Below, piece after piece: positions 35,298 through 43,495 of a stretch of 63,727 nucleotides of DNA. The stretch is from Polaromonas sp. (GTDB lineage: Bacteria > Pseudomonadota > Gammaproteobacteria > Burkholderiales > Burkholderiaceae_C), in contig NZ_JAUXUP010000024.1 in NCBI RefSeq assembly GCF_030680935.1, forward strand, positions 1-63,727, in the 5' to 3' direction. The notes beneath the pieces were generated by a model that saw only the letters and a program-made list of their open reading frames with translations, had not been told where the DNA came from and made no database searches. The position numbers and the translations under genes are program-made. How positions within the stretch are numbered: the stretch's first letter is position 1; every line of letters starts with the position of its first letter.

Positions 35298-37109
35298 TCA
35301 GGTTTTCTGCGCGGCGTACTTGTGCACAAAACGCCGCTCGCGTTCATACGGAAACACATCGTGTACATGGCCGTCGGCAATACGCTGCTTGTGGCCTTGC
35401 CAGAAAGTGGCCTCCAGCAGGTCGGCGTGGTGCTTCATGAAAACTTCGCGCACGGCGTCGTTGCCCAGCAGGAAGGGGCCAAAGGTCTCGGGAAAGACGT
35501 CCTTGGGCCCGACCTTGTACCAGACCTCGCCGCTCATTTCTTCTTCTTCGTTGCGCGGTGTCGGCACCTTGCGGAAATTGCAGTCGGTGATGTATTCGAT
35601 CTCGTCGTAGTCGTAGAAAACCACCTTGCCGTGGCGTGTGATGCCGAAATTCTTCCAGAGCATGTCGCCCGGAAAGATGTTGGCAGCCACCAGGTCCTTG
35701 ATGGCGTTGCCGTATTCAAGCACTGCACGTTCGATCTGATTTTTTGCAAAGGGGTCCTCGACCCCGGTGTCAAACGCCTCCTGCAGGTAGATGTTGAGCG
35801 GGATCATGCGGCGCTCGATGTACACATGTTTGATGATGACTTCCATCTGGCCGTCACCGTCGCGGTCACTGATCTCCAACTGGCTGGGGGCAAACTTCTC
35901 GATCTCGGCGATCAGCTCGTCGTCAAAACGCTCGCGCGGGAAAGCCACCTCGCTGTACTCCTGCGTGTCGGCCATGCGGCCAACGCGGTCATGCTGCTTG
36001 ACCAGCAGGTATTTGCCCTTGATCTGTTCACGCGTGGTGTCTTTTTGCGGCGGGTAATAGTCCTTGATGACCTTGAACACATAGGGAAAGGACGGCAGGT
36101 CAAACACCAGCATGACCATGCCCTTGATGCCGGGGGCGATACGAAACTTGTCGGTAGAGTGCCGCAGGTGGTACAGAAAGTCGCGGTAGAACAGTGTCTT
36201 GCCCTGCTTGGCCAGGCCCAGCGCGTTGTAGATCTCGGCGCGCGGCATGCGCGGCATCATGCTGCGCAAAAACTGCACGTAGGCAGACGGAATGCCCATG
36301 TCCACCATGAAGTAAGCACGCGCGAAGCTGAACAGGATCAACAGGTCGTCTTCACCGATCAGCACCGAATCGATCAGTAATTTTCCGGATTTGCCGTGCA
36401 GCAAGGGCAAGGCAAAGGGCAGTTCGCTGAAGCCATTGATCAGCTTGCCAACGATGTAGGCACCCTTGTTTCTGAAAAATATGCTGGAAAGCACCTGGAT
36501 CTGGAAATTGGCGCGCAGCTTGGCTTCACCCAGCCGGTTGTTCAGCTCTTCCACCACATAACCCGCGTCACGCGCCAGGTCTTCAAAACCGACATGAAGC
36601 TCGAAGTCATTGACCATGCGAACAATGTGCTCATGCAGCGTGTCGCGCTGGGGGTAATAGGCGCGGTAGGTCGGCTGGGTAGCCAGCTCGTCGTTTTCGA
36701 TGTATTCGGTGCTGACCGCCGGGCGCACAAAAATGAAGTTGTTGTGAAAGTAGCTGCGATGCAGGATTTTGGTGGTGACCGAGTTGAAAAAGGTCTCGGC
36801 CAGCTCCGGCTGGTGGTGATCAACCAGCAGCCCTATGTAATGCAGCTTGATCTGGTGCCAGACTTCCATCGGCTGCTCACCGGCCTTGAACTCGCGCTCC
36901 AGCCGCATCGAGGCCTCACGCACACGCAGGTCGTAAAACTCGATGCGCTCGCGCTGCGCGCGCTGCTGTCCGTGCCAGTCGGCTGTTTCAAAGCGGTGTT
37001 TGGCGCGTGCCGACTCGGTGCGAAACAGCTGGTAGTGGCGGTTGAAACCATCCATCATCGCCTTGGCGATGTCGTAGGCAAGGGGCGAGTCCAGGCGCTG
37101 CGGAAACAT
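35298..37109 (-). CDS. aceK: Isocitrate dehydrogenase kinase/phosphatase
   Basis: 603 aa AceK, which phosphorylates and dephosphorylates isocitrate dehydrogenase and so directs carbon into the glyoxylate shunt during growth on acetyl-CoA-producing substrates. Seen: the kinase ATP loop region [17 protein letters not shown] with [45 protein letters not shown] (catalytic loop) and the regulatory N-terminal helical domain. The start at 37109 ([22 protein letters not shown]) fits the family; no good Shine-Dalgarno. It follows the carbonic anhydrase by 19 bp. Control with leucine genes rather than with aceBA is notable. Confidence 0.95.
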   Translation of the reverse strand: MFPQRLDSPLAYDIAKAMMDGFNRHYQLFRTESARAKHRFETADWHGQQRAQRERIEFYDLRVREASMRLEREFKAGEQPMEVWHQIKLHYIGLLVDHHQPELAETFFNSVTTKILHRSYFHNNFIFVRPAVSTEYIENDELATQPTYRAYYPQRDTLHEHIVRMVNDFELHVGFEDLARDAGYVVEELNNRLGEAKLRANFQIQVLSSIFFRNKGAYIVGKLINGFSELPFALPLLHGKSGKLLIDSVLIGEDDLLILFSFARAYFMVDMGIPSAYVQFLRSMMPRMPRAEIYNALGLAKQGKTLFYRDFLYHLRHSTDKFRIAPGIKGMVMLVFDLPSFPYVFKVIKDYYPPQKDTTREQIKGKYLLVKQHDRVGRMADTQEYSEVAFPRERFDDELIAEIEKFAPSQLEISDRDGDGQMEVIIKHVYIERRMIPLNIYLQEAFDTGVEDPFAKNQIERAVLEYGNAIKDLVAANIFPGDMLWKNFGITRHGKVVFYDYDEIEYITDCNFRKVPTPRNEEEEMSGEVWYKVGPKDVFPETFGPFLLGNDAVREVFMKHHADLLEATFWQGHKQRIADGHVHDVFPYERERRFVHKYAAQKT

Positions 37110-37128
37110 GATGTGTGCTGGAAAAAAC

Positions 37129-37791
37129 TCAGGACGCGCGCCGCGTGTCCCAGACACGTTCGACCGCCGCACGGTAGAAGGTATCGAGCTCTGCCGGATC
37201 CGAGATGGTCATTTGCAGGTCCTGCAACAGTCCGTCGTGCACCCCAAATGCCCAGCCGTGGATGCTGACCTTCTGGCCCTTGGCCCAGGCGTCGACCATG
37301 ACGGTGCTGACGCAGACATTGACCACCTGCTCGATCACGTTGAGGTCGCACAAGGCGTCGGCGCGCACGGCGTCCGACAGGCTGTCCAGCAGCTGGCGGT
37401 GGCGGTGCCGCACGTCCTGGATGTGGCGTATCCAGTTGTCGGCCAGGCCGATACGCGCGCCATCCAGCGCCGCCTTCACGCCGCCGCAACCATAGTGACC
37501 AACCACCATGATGTGTTCAACCTTGAGCATGTCCACCGCGAACTGGATGGCCGACAGCGCATTGAGGTCCGAGTGCACCACGATGTTGGCCACGTTGCGA
37601 TGCACAAACACCTCGCCCGGCTCCAGGCCGGTGATCTGGTTGGCGGGCACCCGGCTGTCGGAGCAGCCAATCCACATGTATTTGGGCTTTTGCTGCTTGA
37701 CCAGGCTGGTGAAAAAGCCGGGGCGCTCGCGCTCCATTTGCCCGGCCCAGGCGCGGTTGTGGCTGAAAAGGTCGTTGATGGAAGAAGTCAT
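37129..37791 (-). CDS. can: Beta-class carbonic anhydrase
   Basis: 220 aa. Zinc ligands C43, D45/R47 dyad, H99 and C102 in the CSDSRVP and VGHYGCGG motifs. Interconverts CO2 and bicarbonate, the substrate of biotin-dependent carboxylases. Lies between isovaleryl-CoA dehydrogenase (24 bp) and aceK (19 bp). In this operon it may supply bicarbonate for methylcrotonyl-CoA carboxylase (inference). Cytoplasmic. Confidence 0.95.
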   Translation of the reverse strand: MTSSINDLFSHNRAWAGQMERERPGFFTSLVKQQKPKYMWIGCSDSRVPANQITGLEPGEVFVHRNVANIVVHSDLNALSAIQFAVDMLKVEHIMVVGHYGCGGVKAALDGARIGLADNWIRHIQDVRHRHRQLLDSLSDAVRADALCDLNVIEQVVNVCVSTVMVDAWAKGQKVSIHGWAFGVHDGLLQDLQMTISDPAELDTFYRAAVERVWDTRRAS

Positions 37792-37815
37792 GGCGCTATT
37801 GTGGCTTGCGCCGCT

Positions 37816-38997
37816 TCACATGGTTTCGGCAAACAGCTCGCGGCCAATCAGCATGCGGCGGATCTCGCTGGTACCCGCGCCGATTTCATACAGCTTGGCG
37901 TCACGCCAGAGCCGGCCCAGCGGGTAGTCGTTGATATAGCCGTTGCCGCCGAAAATCTGCACGCCTTCACCGGCCATCCAGGTGGCTTTTTCGGCGCACC
38001 AGAGAATGACGGAGGCGCAGTCCTTTCGCACCTGACGCACGTGCTCAACTCCCAACAGGTCGAGGTTCTTGGCGACGGTGTAGGCAAACGACCGGCCGGC
38101 CTGCAACACGGTGTACATGTCGGCGACCTTGCCCTGAATCAGCTGGAACTCGCCGATGGGGGTACCAAACTGCTTGCGGTCGTGGATGTAGGGGATCACA
38201 TTGTCCATGACCGACTGCATGATGCCCAGCGGCCCGCCGGTCAGCACGGCACGTTCGTAGTCCAGCCCGCTCATCAACACTTTGGCGCCGCTGTTGAGGC
38301 CGCCCAGAATGTTCTGCGCCGGCACCTCCACATTGCTGAAAACCAGCTCGCCGGTGTGTGAGCCACGCATGCCAAGTTTGTCCAGCTTCTGCGCAACTGA
38401 AAACCCCTTCATGCCTTTTTCGATCAAAAAGGCGGTAACGCCGCGCGCCCCGAGCTCGGGCTCGGTTTTGGCGTATACCACCAGGGTGTCGGCGTCGGGG
38501 CCGTTGGTGATCCACATCTTGTTGCCGTTGAGCAGGTAATAACCACCCTTGTCTTCGGCCTTGAGTTTCATGCTGATGACGTCGCTGCCGGCGCCGGGCT
38601 CACTCATCGCCAGGGCGCCCACATGTTCGCCGCTGATCAGCTTTGGCAAATATTTGCTGCGTTGCTCCTCGGTGCCGTTGCGCTTGATCTGGTTCACACA
38701 CAAGTTGCTGTGCGCGCCATAAGACAGCCCGACCGAGGCACTGGCACGGCTGATTTCTTCCATGGCGATCATGTGCGCCAGATATCCCATGTTGGCGCCG
38801 CCGTATTCCTCGCTGACGGTGATGCCGAGCACACCGAGGCTGCCCATTTTTTGCCACAGGTCCATGGGAAACTGGTCATTGGCGTCAATCGCGGCGGCGC
38901 GTGGCGCAATTTCGGCCTGGGCAAATTCGCGTACCGCGTCGCGCAGTGCGTCGATGTCTTCGCCAAGCTGGAAGTTGAGTCCGGGCAGGTTGTTCAT
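37816..38997 (-). CDS. liuA: Isovaleryl-CoA dehydrogenase
   Basis: 393 aa FAD enzyme making 3-methylcrotonyl-CoA from isovaleryl-CoA, the first committed step of leucine degradation. Marks: [36 protein letters not shown], and [17 protein letters not shown], where the glutamate is the helix-G catalytic base typical of isovaleryl enzymes; correspondingly the C terminus has [13 protein letters not shown] rather than YEGT. AAGGA before the ATG. 38 bp after the thioesterase. The carboxylase it feeds is encoded 25 kb away. Confidence 0.95.
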   Translation of the reverse strand: MNNLPGLNFQLGEDIDALRDAVREFAQAEIAPRAAAIDANDQFPMDLWQKMGSLGVLGITVSEEYGGANMGYLAHMIAMEEISRASASVGLSYGAHSNLCVNQIKRNGTEEQRSKYLPKLISGEHVGALAMSEPGAGSDVISMKLKAEDKGGYYLLNGNKMWITNGPDADTLVVYAKTEPELGARGVTAFLIEKGMKGFSVAQKLDKLGMRGSHTGELVFSNVEVPAQNILGGLNSGAKVLMSGLDYERAVLTGGPLGIMQSVMDNVIPYIHDRKQFGTPIGEFQLIQGKVADMYTVLQAGRSFAYTVAKNLDLLGVEHVRQVRKDCASVILWCAEKATWMAGEGVQIFGGNGYINDYPLGRLWRDAKLYEIGAGTSEIRRMLIGRELFAETM

Positions 38998-39035
38998 GCG
39001 GGTTCCTTGTTTTTTCGATCCGGTTTTTTTGACGC

Positions 39036-39497
39036 TCAGTTTTTGACGTCGTCGCGGCCAGTGATGGTCATCAGCGTGGCGCCCATGGTGGCAATGAGTT
39101 TTTCACGACCGTCATCGACGGCGTAGGCCCGGCCTTCGGTCACAGTCACGGTACGGCCGGGTTTGATGACCTGGCCCACCATGCGAAACCGCTGGCCCTT
39201 GGCCGGGGCCAGCAGGTTGATCTTGAATTCGATCGTCAGCACCCCGGCGTCAGCCGGCATGAGCGAGAAACCAGCGTAACCGCAGGCTGAATCAAGCGCG
39301 GTGGCCACCATGCCGGCATGCAGAAAGCCGTGCTGCTGGCTCAGGCCCGCAGCCCAGTCCAGCTCGATGACCACCCGGCCAGGCTCCACCTGCGCAAGCT
39401 GCGCACCAATCGTTGCCATGGCACCCTGCAGCGCAAAACTATCGCGTACCCGGGCTGCATAACCCTCGTCTTTCGGCTTGAATTCAGGCTGGTCCAT
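39036..39497 (-). CDS. PaaI-type hotdog thioesterase
   Basis: 153 aa hotdog-fold acyl-CoA thioesterase of the PaaI/YbgC type: [23 protein letters not shown] contains the active-site helix, and [19 protein letters not shown] follows. Expected to hydrolyse stalled acyl-CoA in the pathway. The ATG at 39497 has no clear Shine-Dalgarno. The LiuR-like palindrome at 39511-39534 ends 14 bases upstream, so this is likely the first gene under that operator. Confidence 0.9.
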   Translation of the reverse strand: MDQPEFKPKDEGYAARVRDSFALQGAMATIGAQLAQVEPGRVVIELDWAAGLSQQHGFLHAGMVATALDSACGYAGFSLMPADAGVLTIEFKINLLAPAKGQRFRMVGQVIKPGRTVTVTEGRAYAVDDGREKLIATMGATLMTITGRDDVKN

Positions 39498-39510
39498 GAC
39501 GGCGTTGTTG

Positions 39511-39534
39511 ATTGACGTTTACGTAAACGTCAAT
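39511..39534. promoter_or_regulatory. Perfect 24 bp palindrome, probable LiuR operator
   Basis: ATTGACGTTTAC and its exact inverse complement GTAAACGTCAAT abut to make a 24 bp perfect dyad. The half-site matches the recognition motif known for LiuR regulators of proteobacteria. It overlaps the stop codon of liuR and sits 14-37 bases before the thioesterase start. Confidence 0.88.
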
Positions 39535-39959
39535 TATGGCTTATTCGCGGTTTTGGGCGTTTTCCCGGCCTTGGCTGTCCTGGTCAGCAGCGCGCGGGCT
39601 TCTTTTTCATGCGCCTTGACCTCCTCCAGGTTGGCCTGAAGGTCCGCCATCTGCTCTTCCAGCTGTTTGCGGTGCTGCGCCAGCACGGCGAGAAATTTTG
39701 TCAGCTGCGGGCCGGTATCACGCGGGCTGTCGTAGGTGTCGATGATTTCCTTGGCCTCGGTCAGGCTCAGCCCCAGCCGTTTGGCGCGCAGGGTGAGTTT
39801 GAGCCGGGTGCGGTCCCGGGCGCTGTACACACGGTTGCGCCCGCCCGGCCCGTCACGCTCGGGCTGCAGCAGGCCCATGTCTTCGTAAAAACGGATGGCA
39901 CGGGTCGTCAGGTCAAACTCTCTGGCCAGATCGCTGATGGAGTGGGTGGTGCTTGCCAT
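39534..39959 (-). CDS. liuR: MerR-family regulator LiuR
   Basis: 141 aa. N-terminal winged HTH (THSISDLAREFDLTTRAIRFYEDMGLLQPERDG...GRNRVYSARDRTRLKLTLRAKRLGLSL), then a coiled coil (residues ~85-125) and a Lys-rich tail, without metal-binding cysteines. LiuR proteins control branched-chain amino acid breakdown. Location next to isovaleryl-CoA dehydrogenase and two dyads of the LiuR type supports the name. AGGG lies 9 bases before the ATG. Its own promoter region holds site 2, so autoregulation is likely. Confidence 0.92.
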   Translation of the reverse strand: MASTTHSISDLAREFDLTTRAIRFYEDMGLLQPERDGPGGRNRVYSARDRTRLKLTLRAKRLGLSLTEAKEIIDTYDSPRDTGPQLTKFLAVLAQHRKQLEEQMADLQANLEEVKAHEKEARALLTRTAKAGKTPKTANKP

Positions 39960-40029
39960 GTGCTGAAACCCTGGTGACAGGGCCCTGGTGGTGCGGATCG
40001 GTAAATCAGGTTTAATGCCTGAATCAGGC

Positions 40030-40052
40030 TTACGTTAACGTAAACGTCAATT
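40030..40052. promoter_or_regulatory. Second LiuR-like site
   Basis: On the minus strand ATTGACGTTTACG is followed by TTAACGTAAG, one good half-site and one degenerate half. It lies in the 112 bp region between divergent liuR and the metallo-hydrolase gene, 20 bases before the latter's start. Confidence 0.8.
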
Positions 40053-40071
40053 CAACCGGTGATCTTACAAG

Positions 40072-41139
40072 ATGAATGCACAGGAAGCCCAGCTTGACTA
40101 CCCTTTTGGCGATACCCTGCCGCCATCCGGCGGCGCGCTGGAAGTCGCCCCCGGGGTCAAGTGGTTGCGCATGCGCCTGCCCTTTGCGCTGGACCACATC
40201 AACCTGTGGCTGCTGCGCGATGCCTTGCCCGGGCCGCAGGGTGATGTACAGGGCTGGACGGTGGTGGACTGCTGCATCAGCAAGGACGAATCCAAAGCGC
40301 AATGGGAGCAGATATTTGCGAATGAACTCGAAGGCCTGCCTATCCTGCGTGTCATCGTCACCCACATGCACCCCGACCACATCGGCCTGGCGTACTGGCT
40401 GTGCGAGCGCTGGAATGCCCCCTTGTGGATCAGCGCCACCGACTACAACGCCGCACGCATAGGCAGCCAGAGCAGCACCGGCTTTGGCGGTGCCAGTGCT
40501 GCCGACTTTTTTGCCTCCCACGGCTTGTCGGACCCACTTTATCTGGACCAGATCCGGGGGCGTACCAGCTACTACCCCGGTCTGGTTCCCGCAGTCCCCG
40601 GCAGTTTTCACCGCATGATGGATGGCGATAACATCACCATCGGTGGCCGCTTGTGGACATGTATAGCCGGCTACGGCCACGCGCCAGAACACATCGCCCT
40701 GCATTGCGCCGACGCGGCCGTGCTCATCAGCGGCGACATGATACTGCCGCGCATTTCAACCAACGTCAGCGTCTACGACGTGGAGCCAGAGTCCAACCCC
40801 TTGACCCTGTTCTTGCAGTCGATCAACCGGTTTTTACCGCTGCACGCCGATACCCTGACCCTGCCCTCACACGGCAAGCCCTTCAGGGGCCTGCACACAC
40901 GCATTGCGCAGTTGCACGAGCATCACTGCGACCGCCTGGCAGAAGTTCTGGACGCTTGCAGCGCAGGCCCCTGCAGCGGCGCCGACATACTGCCAGTGAT
41001 GTTCAAACGCCCGCTGGACGTGCACCAGACCACGTTTGCCCTGGGTGAGGCGGTAGCCCATTTGCACACCTTGTGGTTTGAAGGCAAGCTCACCCGGCTT
41101 TTGGGCGGCGACGGGGTTTACCGCTTCAGGGCCTGCTGA
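40072..41139 (+). CDS. MBL-fold metallo-hydrolase
   Basis: 355 aa metallo-beta-lactamase fold. Metal ligands H98, H100, D102, H103 in THMHPDHIG, a later histidine in IAGYGHAPEHIAL, aspartate in LISGDMILPRI and a final histidine in LPSHGKPF. A C-terminal winged-helix-like extension (ILPVMFKRPLDVHQTTFALGEAVAHLHTL) is typical of the LACTB2-like subgroup. Divergent from liuR and preceded by a LiuR-like site, so likely a regulon member; a thioesterase role is possible (inference). Converges on the histidine kinase gene with a 12 bp gap. Confidence 0.88.
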   Translation: MNAQEAQLDYPFGDTLPPSGGALEVAPGVKWLRMRLPFALDHINLWLLRDALPGPQGDVQGWTVVDCCISKDESKAQWEQIFANELEGLPILRVIVTHMHPDHIGLAYWLCERWNAPLWISATDYNAARIGSQSSTGFGGASAADFFASHGLSDPLYLDQIRGRTSYYPGLVPAVPGSFHRMMDGDNITIGGRLWTCIAGYGHAPEHIALHCADAAVLISGDMILPRISTNVSVYDVEPESNPLTLFLQSINRFLPLHADTLTLPSHGKPFRGLHTRIAQLHEHHCDRLAEVLDACSAGPCSGADILPVMFKRPLDVHQTTFALGEAVAHLHTLWFEGKLTRLLGGDGVYRFRAC

Positions 41140-41151
41140 CCCGGCGCCCCA

Positions 41152-42717
41152 TCAAGCTGGCGCGTCGGGTACATGAGTCGCCGCCACCTGGGGCAGCGAC
41201 AGGAAGAAGCTGGCACCGCCCTGATTCGCCGTCACACCCCAGGCTTGCCCCCCATGCAGCTGGGCAACACGTTGAACAATGGCCAGGCCCAGCCCGCTAC
41301 CCGGAAAATCCGCGGTCGAATGCAGCCGCTGGAAAGCCGTGAACAATTTCTGCGCATATGCGGCATCAAAACCCACACCGTTGTCCGACACACAAATAAC
41401 AGCGTCGCCGGGGTCTGAGCCTGGTACCAGCCCGACCTTGATCCAGCCTTGCTCTTTTCTGGAGGTGAATTTCCAGGCGTTATCGAGCAGACAGGACAGG
41501 GCTGTGACAAGCAGGTGTTTGTCACACGTCACCAGCAGTTCCGCCGGCATTTCAACCAGCACCTGGCGCTCGGGCTCGCGCTTGCCCAGCTCGTCCAGCA
41601 GGCGCTGGCAGACCGGAACCAGGTCCACCGTCTCGAGTACCAGGGTCACGCGCGGCAGGTAGCTCAAGGTACGCAGGTCATCGATCAGTTTGGCCAGCTG
41701 GCGCGTGCTGGCCTGGATTCTTTCCAGAAAATGCTGCCCCTGCTGGTCCAGCACGGGGGAATATCGTTCTGCCAGCGTACGCGCAAAACCGCTGACAACG
41801 TGCAGAGGGGCTTTCAGGTCGTGCGACATCGCATAAAGAAAGGTCTCCAGTTCCTTGCGGCTGCTTTGGGCCTGCAGGGTGGATTGCGCCATGCCAAGCT
41901 CCAGTTCGTCATTGCGCTGCCGCAATTGCGCGTCCGCCAGATGCCGCGCACCCACGTCCACCACACTGACCAATACGGCCGGTCGCAGCTGCCAGTGGAT
42001 ACTCGCGCAGACGAGCTCAACCAGCATACGTTCGCCATCGGTTTTTTTTTGCGTGCACAGCCGCATCTCGCCATGAAAATCCCCCGCCGGCAGGGAATCG
42101 AGCAAGGCTGCACCCTGGCCATCGGGGAAAAAAATTTCAACCGACCGGCCAGCTGCATCTTCCAGAGGCTGGCCATACAGGGCAGCGCTGGCCTGATTAG
42201 CCGCCAGGAGCCGGCGCGAAGCGGGATCGTACAGCCACATGGCCACGGGATGGGCGTCAAACAGGGTTTTCTGGCCTGCCTCGCTTTCGCGCAGGCTGCG
42301 CAAGGCATGATGCTCTGCGCTGACATCGCGCAAATTGACGATCATGCCGTCTGCCTGTTGCCGCAGCTGATATTCGACCCACTGGTCCTCAAACGCGTAA
42401 TGGCTGACAAAGCTGCTGCGGCTGTCTGAGCGCAAGGCGAGCTCAGCAGCGCCGCGGTGCCTGTCGGTGATGGCTTCTGGCAAGGCTTCCCAGAAATCGA
42501 CCCCCTGCAAAGCGCCAAGTCCCGAGTGCATCAGCGCCTGCGCGTGGCTGTTCAGCGCCAGCACCCGGCCGCTCCCGTCAAGCAGTATCACGCCGTCGGC
42601 GGCCAGCTCCAGTGCGGCTTGAAAAGCATCTTCCGCGATGCTTTGGGCGCTTGGCAGGCGTGCTGCGGGGCGGCGCGTTCTGTGGGTCAGCCAGCTCAAC
42701 CACCTGGTGAACTTCAC
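41152..42717 (-). CDS. PAS-PAS histidine kinase
   Basis: 521 aa without membrane segments, so cytoplasmic. Two PAS domains (about 30-135 and 145-260), a HisKA dimerisation helix with the phosphorylated His299 in AMSHDLKAPLHVVSG, then an ATPase domain with N-box LDNAWKF and G-box DNGVGFD, and a GSGLGLAIV loop. The start is GTG at 42717 with GGAG 8 bases upstream. It follows the HTH-receiver gene by 37 bp on the same strand, so the two probably form a pair. Confidence 0.9.
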   Translation of the reverse strand: MKFTRWLSWLTHRTRRPAARLPSAQSIAEDAFQAALELAADGVILLDGSGRVLALNSHAQALMHSGLGALQGVDFWEALPEAITDRHRGAAELALRSDSRSSFVSHYAFEDQWVEYQLRQQADGMIVNLRDVSAEHHALRSLRESEAGQKTLFDAHPVAMWLYDPASRRLLAANQASAALYGQPLEDAAGRSVEIFFPDGQGAALLDSLPAGDFHGEMRLCTQKKTDGERMLVELVCASIHWQLRPAVLVSVVDVGARHLADAQLRQRNDELELGMAQSTLQAQSSRKELETFLYAMSHDLKAPLHVVSGFARTLAERYSPVLDQQGQHFLERIQASTRQLAKLIDDLRTLSYLPRVTLVLETVDLVPVCQRLLDELGKREPERQVLVEMPAELLVTCDKHLLVTALSCLLDNAWKFTSRKEQGWIKVGLVPGSDPGDAVICVSDNGVGFDAAYAQKLFTAFQRLHSTADFPGSGLGLAIVQRVAQLHGGQAWGVTANQGGASFFLSLPQVAATHVPDAPA

Positions 42718-42754
42718 GGGGCCGGCTCCAGATCAGTCGCTCAATGGCGCCGTG

Positions 42755-43396
42755 TCAGCGCCACTTCCGGTTGGCCACCAGCAAGGCGGTGACGTAACCG
42801 TGCAGCCAGTCGAAATTGATCGGCTTTTCAAGGTAATGCGAGTTGGGCGGCAGCTCACCCCTTTCGCGCACGGCCTCTCTGGACAGGCCGCTGATGACCA
42901 GTATCTGCATGGCCATCAGTTGCTGGTTGCGCTTGAGCGCCCGCAGCATCTCCATGCCATCGACGCCCGGCATGTTCAGGTCGGTGATCAACAGGTCAGG
43001 GCGCATGCTGGCAATGTCCATCAAGGCCTCCAGCGCGGACGGCATGAAACTGCAATCGACCGGCATGTTCCATTCTTCAAACTGGGCCTTGTACAGATCG
43101 CAGGTTGCCTCATCGTCTTCCACCACGAGCACACTGAGCCGATTGCGCGGGTCGGCATCGACCTGGGCCAGTTGCGGGCTGTTCTTCAACAAATAATTGT
43201 TGATGGCACGCAGCGAGAGGCGACGGTGGCCCCCCAACGTTTTCCAGGCATCGATTTCGCCCTTTTCAACCAGCGACTGGACGGTGGCAACAGACAGACC
43301 CAGCAGCTTGGCCGCATAAGTGGTGCCGCAGTAGTCGTCGCTTGAAAAATCACTTGCCGTGATGGCGGTTTCAAAATTTTGAGGTTCACGCGGCAT
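42755..43396 (-). CDS. Response regulator with N-terminal excisionase-type HTH
   Basis: 213 aa. Residues about 22-70 are a helix-turn-helix of the excisionase/MerR-like (HTH_17) type (GTTYAAKLLGLSVATVQSLVEKG..WKTLGGHRRLS). Residues 87-205 are a receiver with acidic pair VVEDD and phospho-acceptor D139 in LLITDLNMPGVDG, a Lys in LEKP. This is the reverse of the usual receiver-then-DNA-binding order. AAGGG lies before the ATG. Flanked by two kinases, the larger upstream (99 bp) and the smaller downstream (37 bp). Confidence 0.9.
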   Translation of the reverse strand: MPREPQNFETAITASDFSSDDYCGTTYAAKLLGLSVATVQSLVEKGEIDAWKTLGGHRRLSLRAINNYLLKNSPQLAQVDADPRNRLSVLVVEDDEATCDLYKAQFEEWNMPVDCSFMPSALEALMDIASMRPDLLITDLNMPGVDGMEMLRALKRNQQLMAMQILVISGLSREAVRERGELPPNSHYLEKPINFDWLHGYVTALLVANRKWR

Positions 43397-43495
43397 ATGA
43401 AAAGCCCTTGAAAATAAGAACTGTTAATTTAAACAAATTAATGGATTTAATCAATTGGATTTAATAACAATCATTTGACACAAAATCTTACCTTT
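43397..43495 (-). promoter_or_regulatory. AT-rich gap, likely promoter of the HTH-receiver gene
   Basis: 99 bp of strikingly AT-rich sequence in a GC-rich surrounding (runs such as AATTTAAACAAATTAATGG on the plus strand). Placed directly before the response regulator start on the minus strand. I cannot fix the -35 and -10 boxes. Confidence 0.35.
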
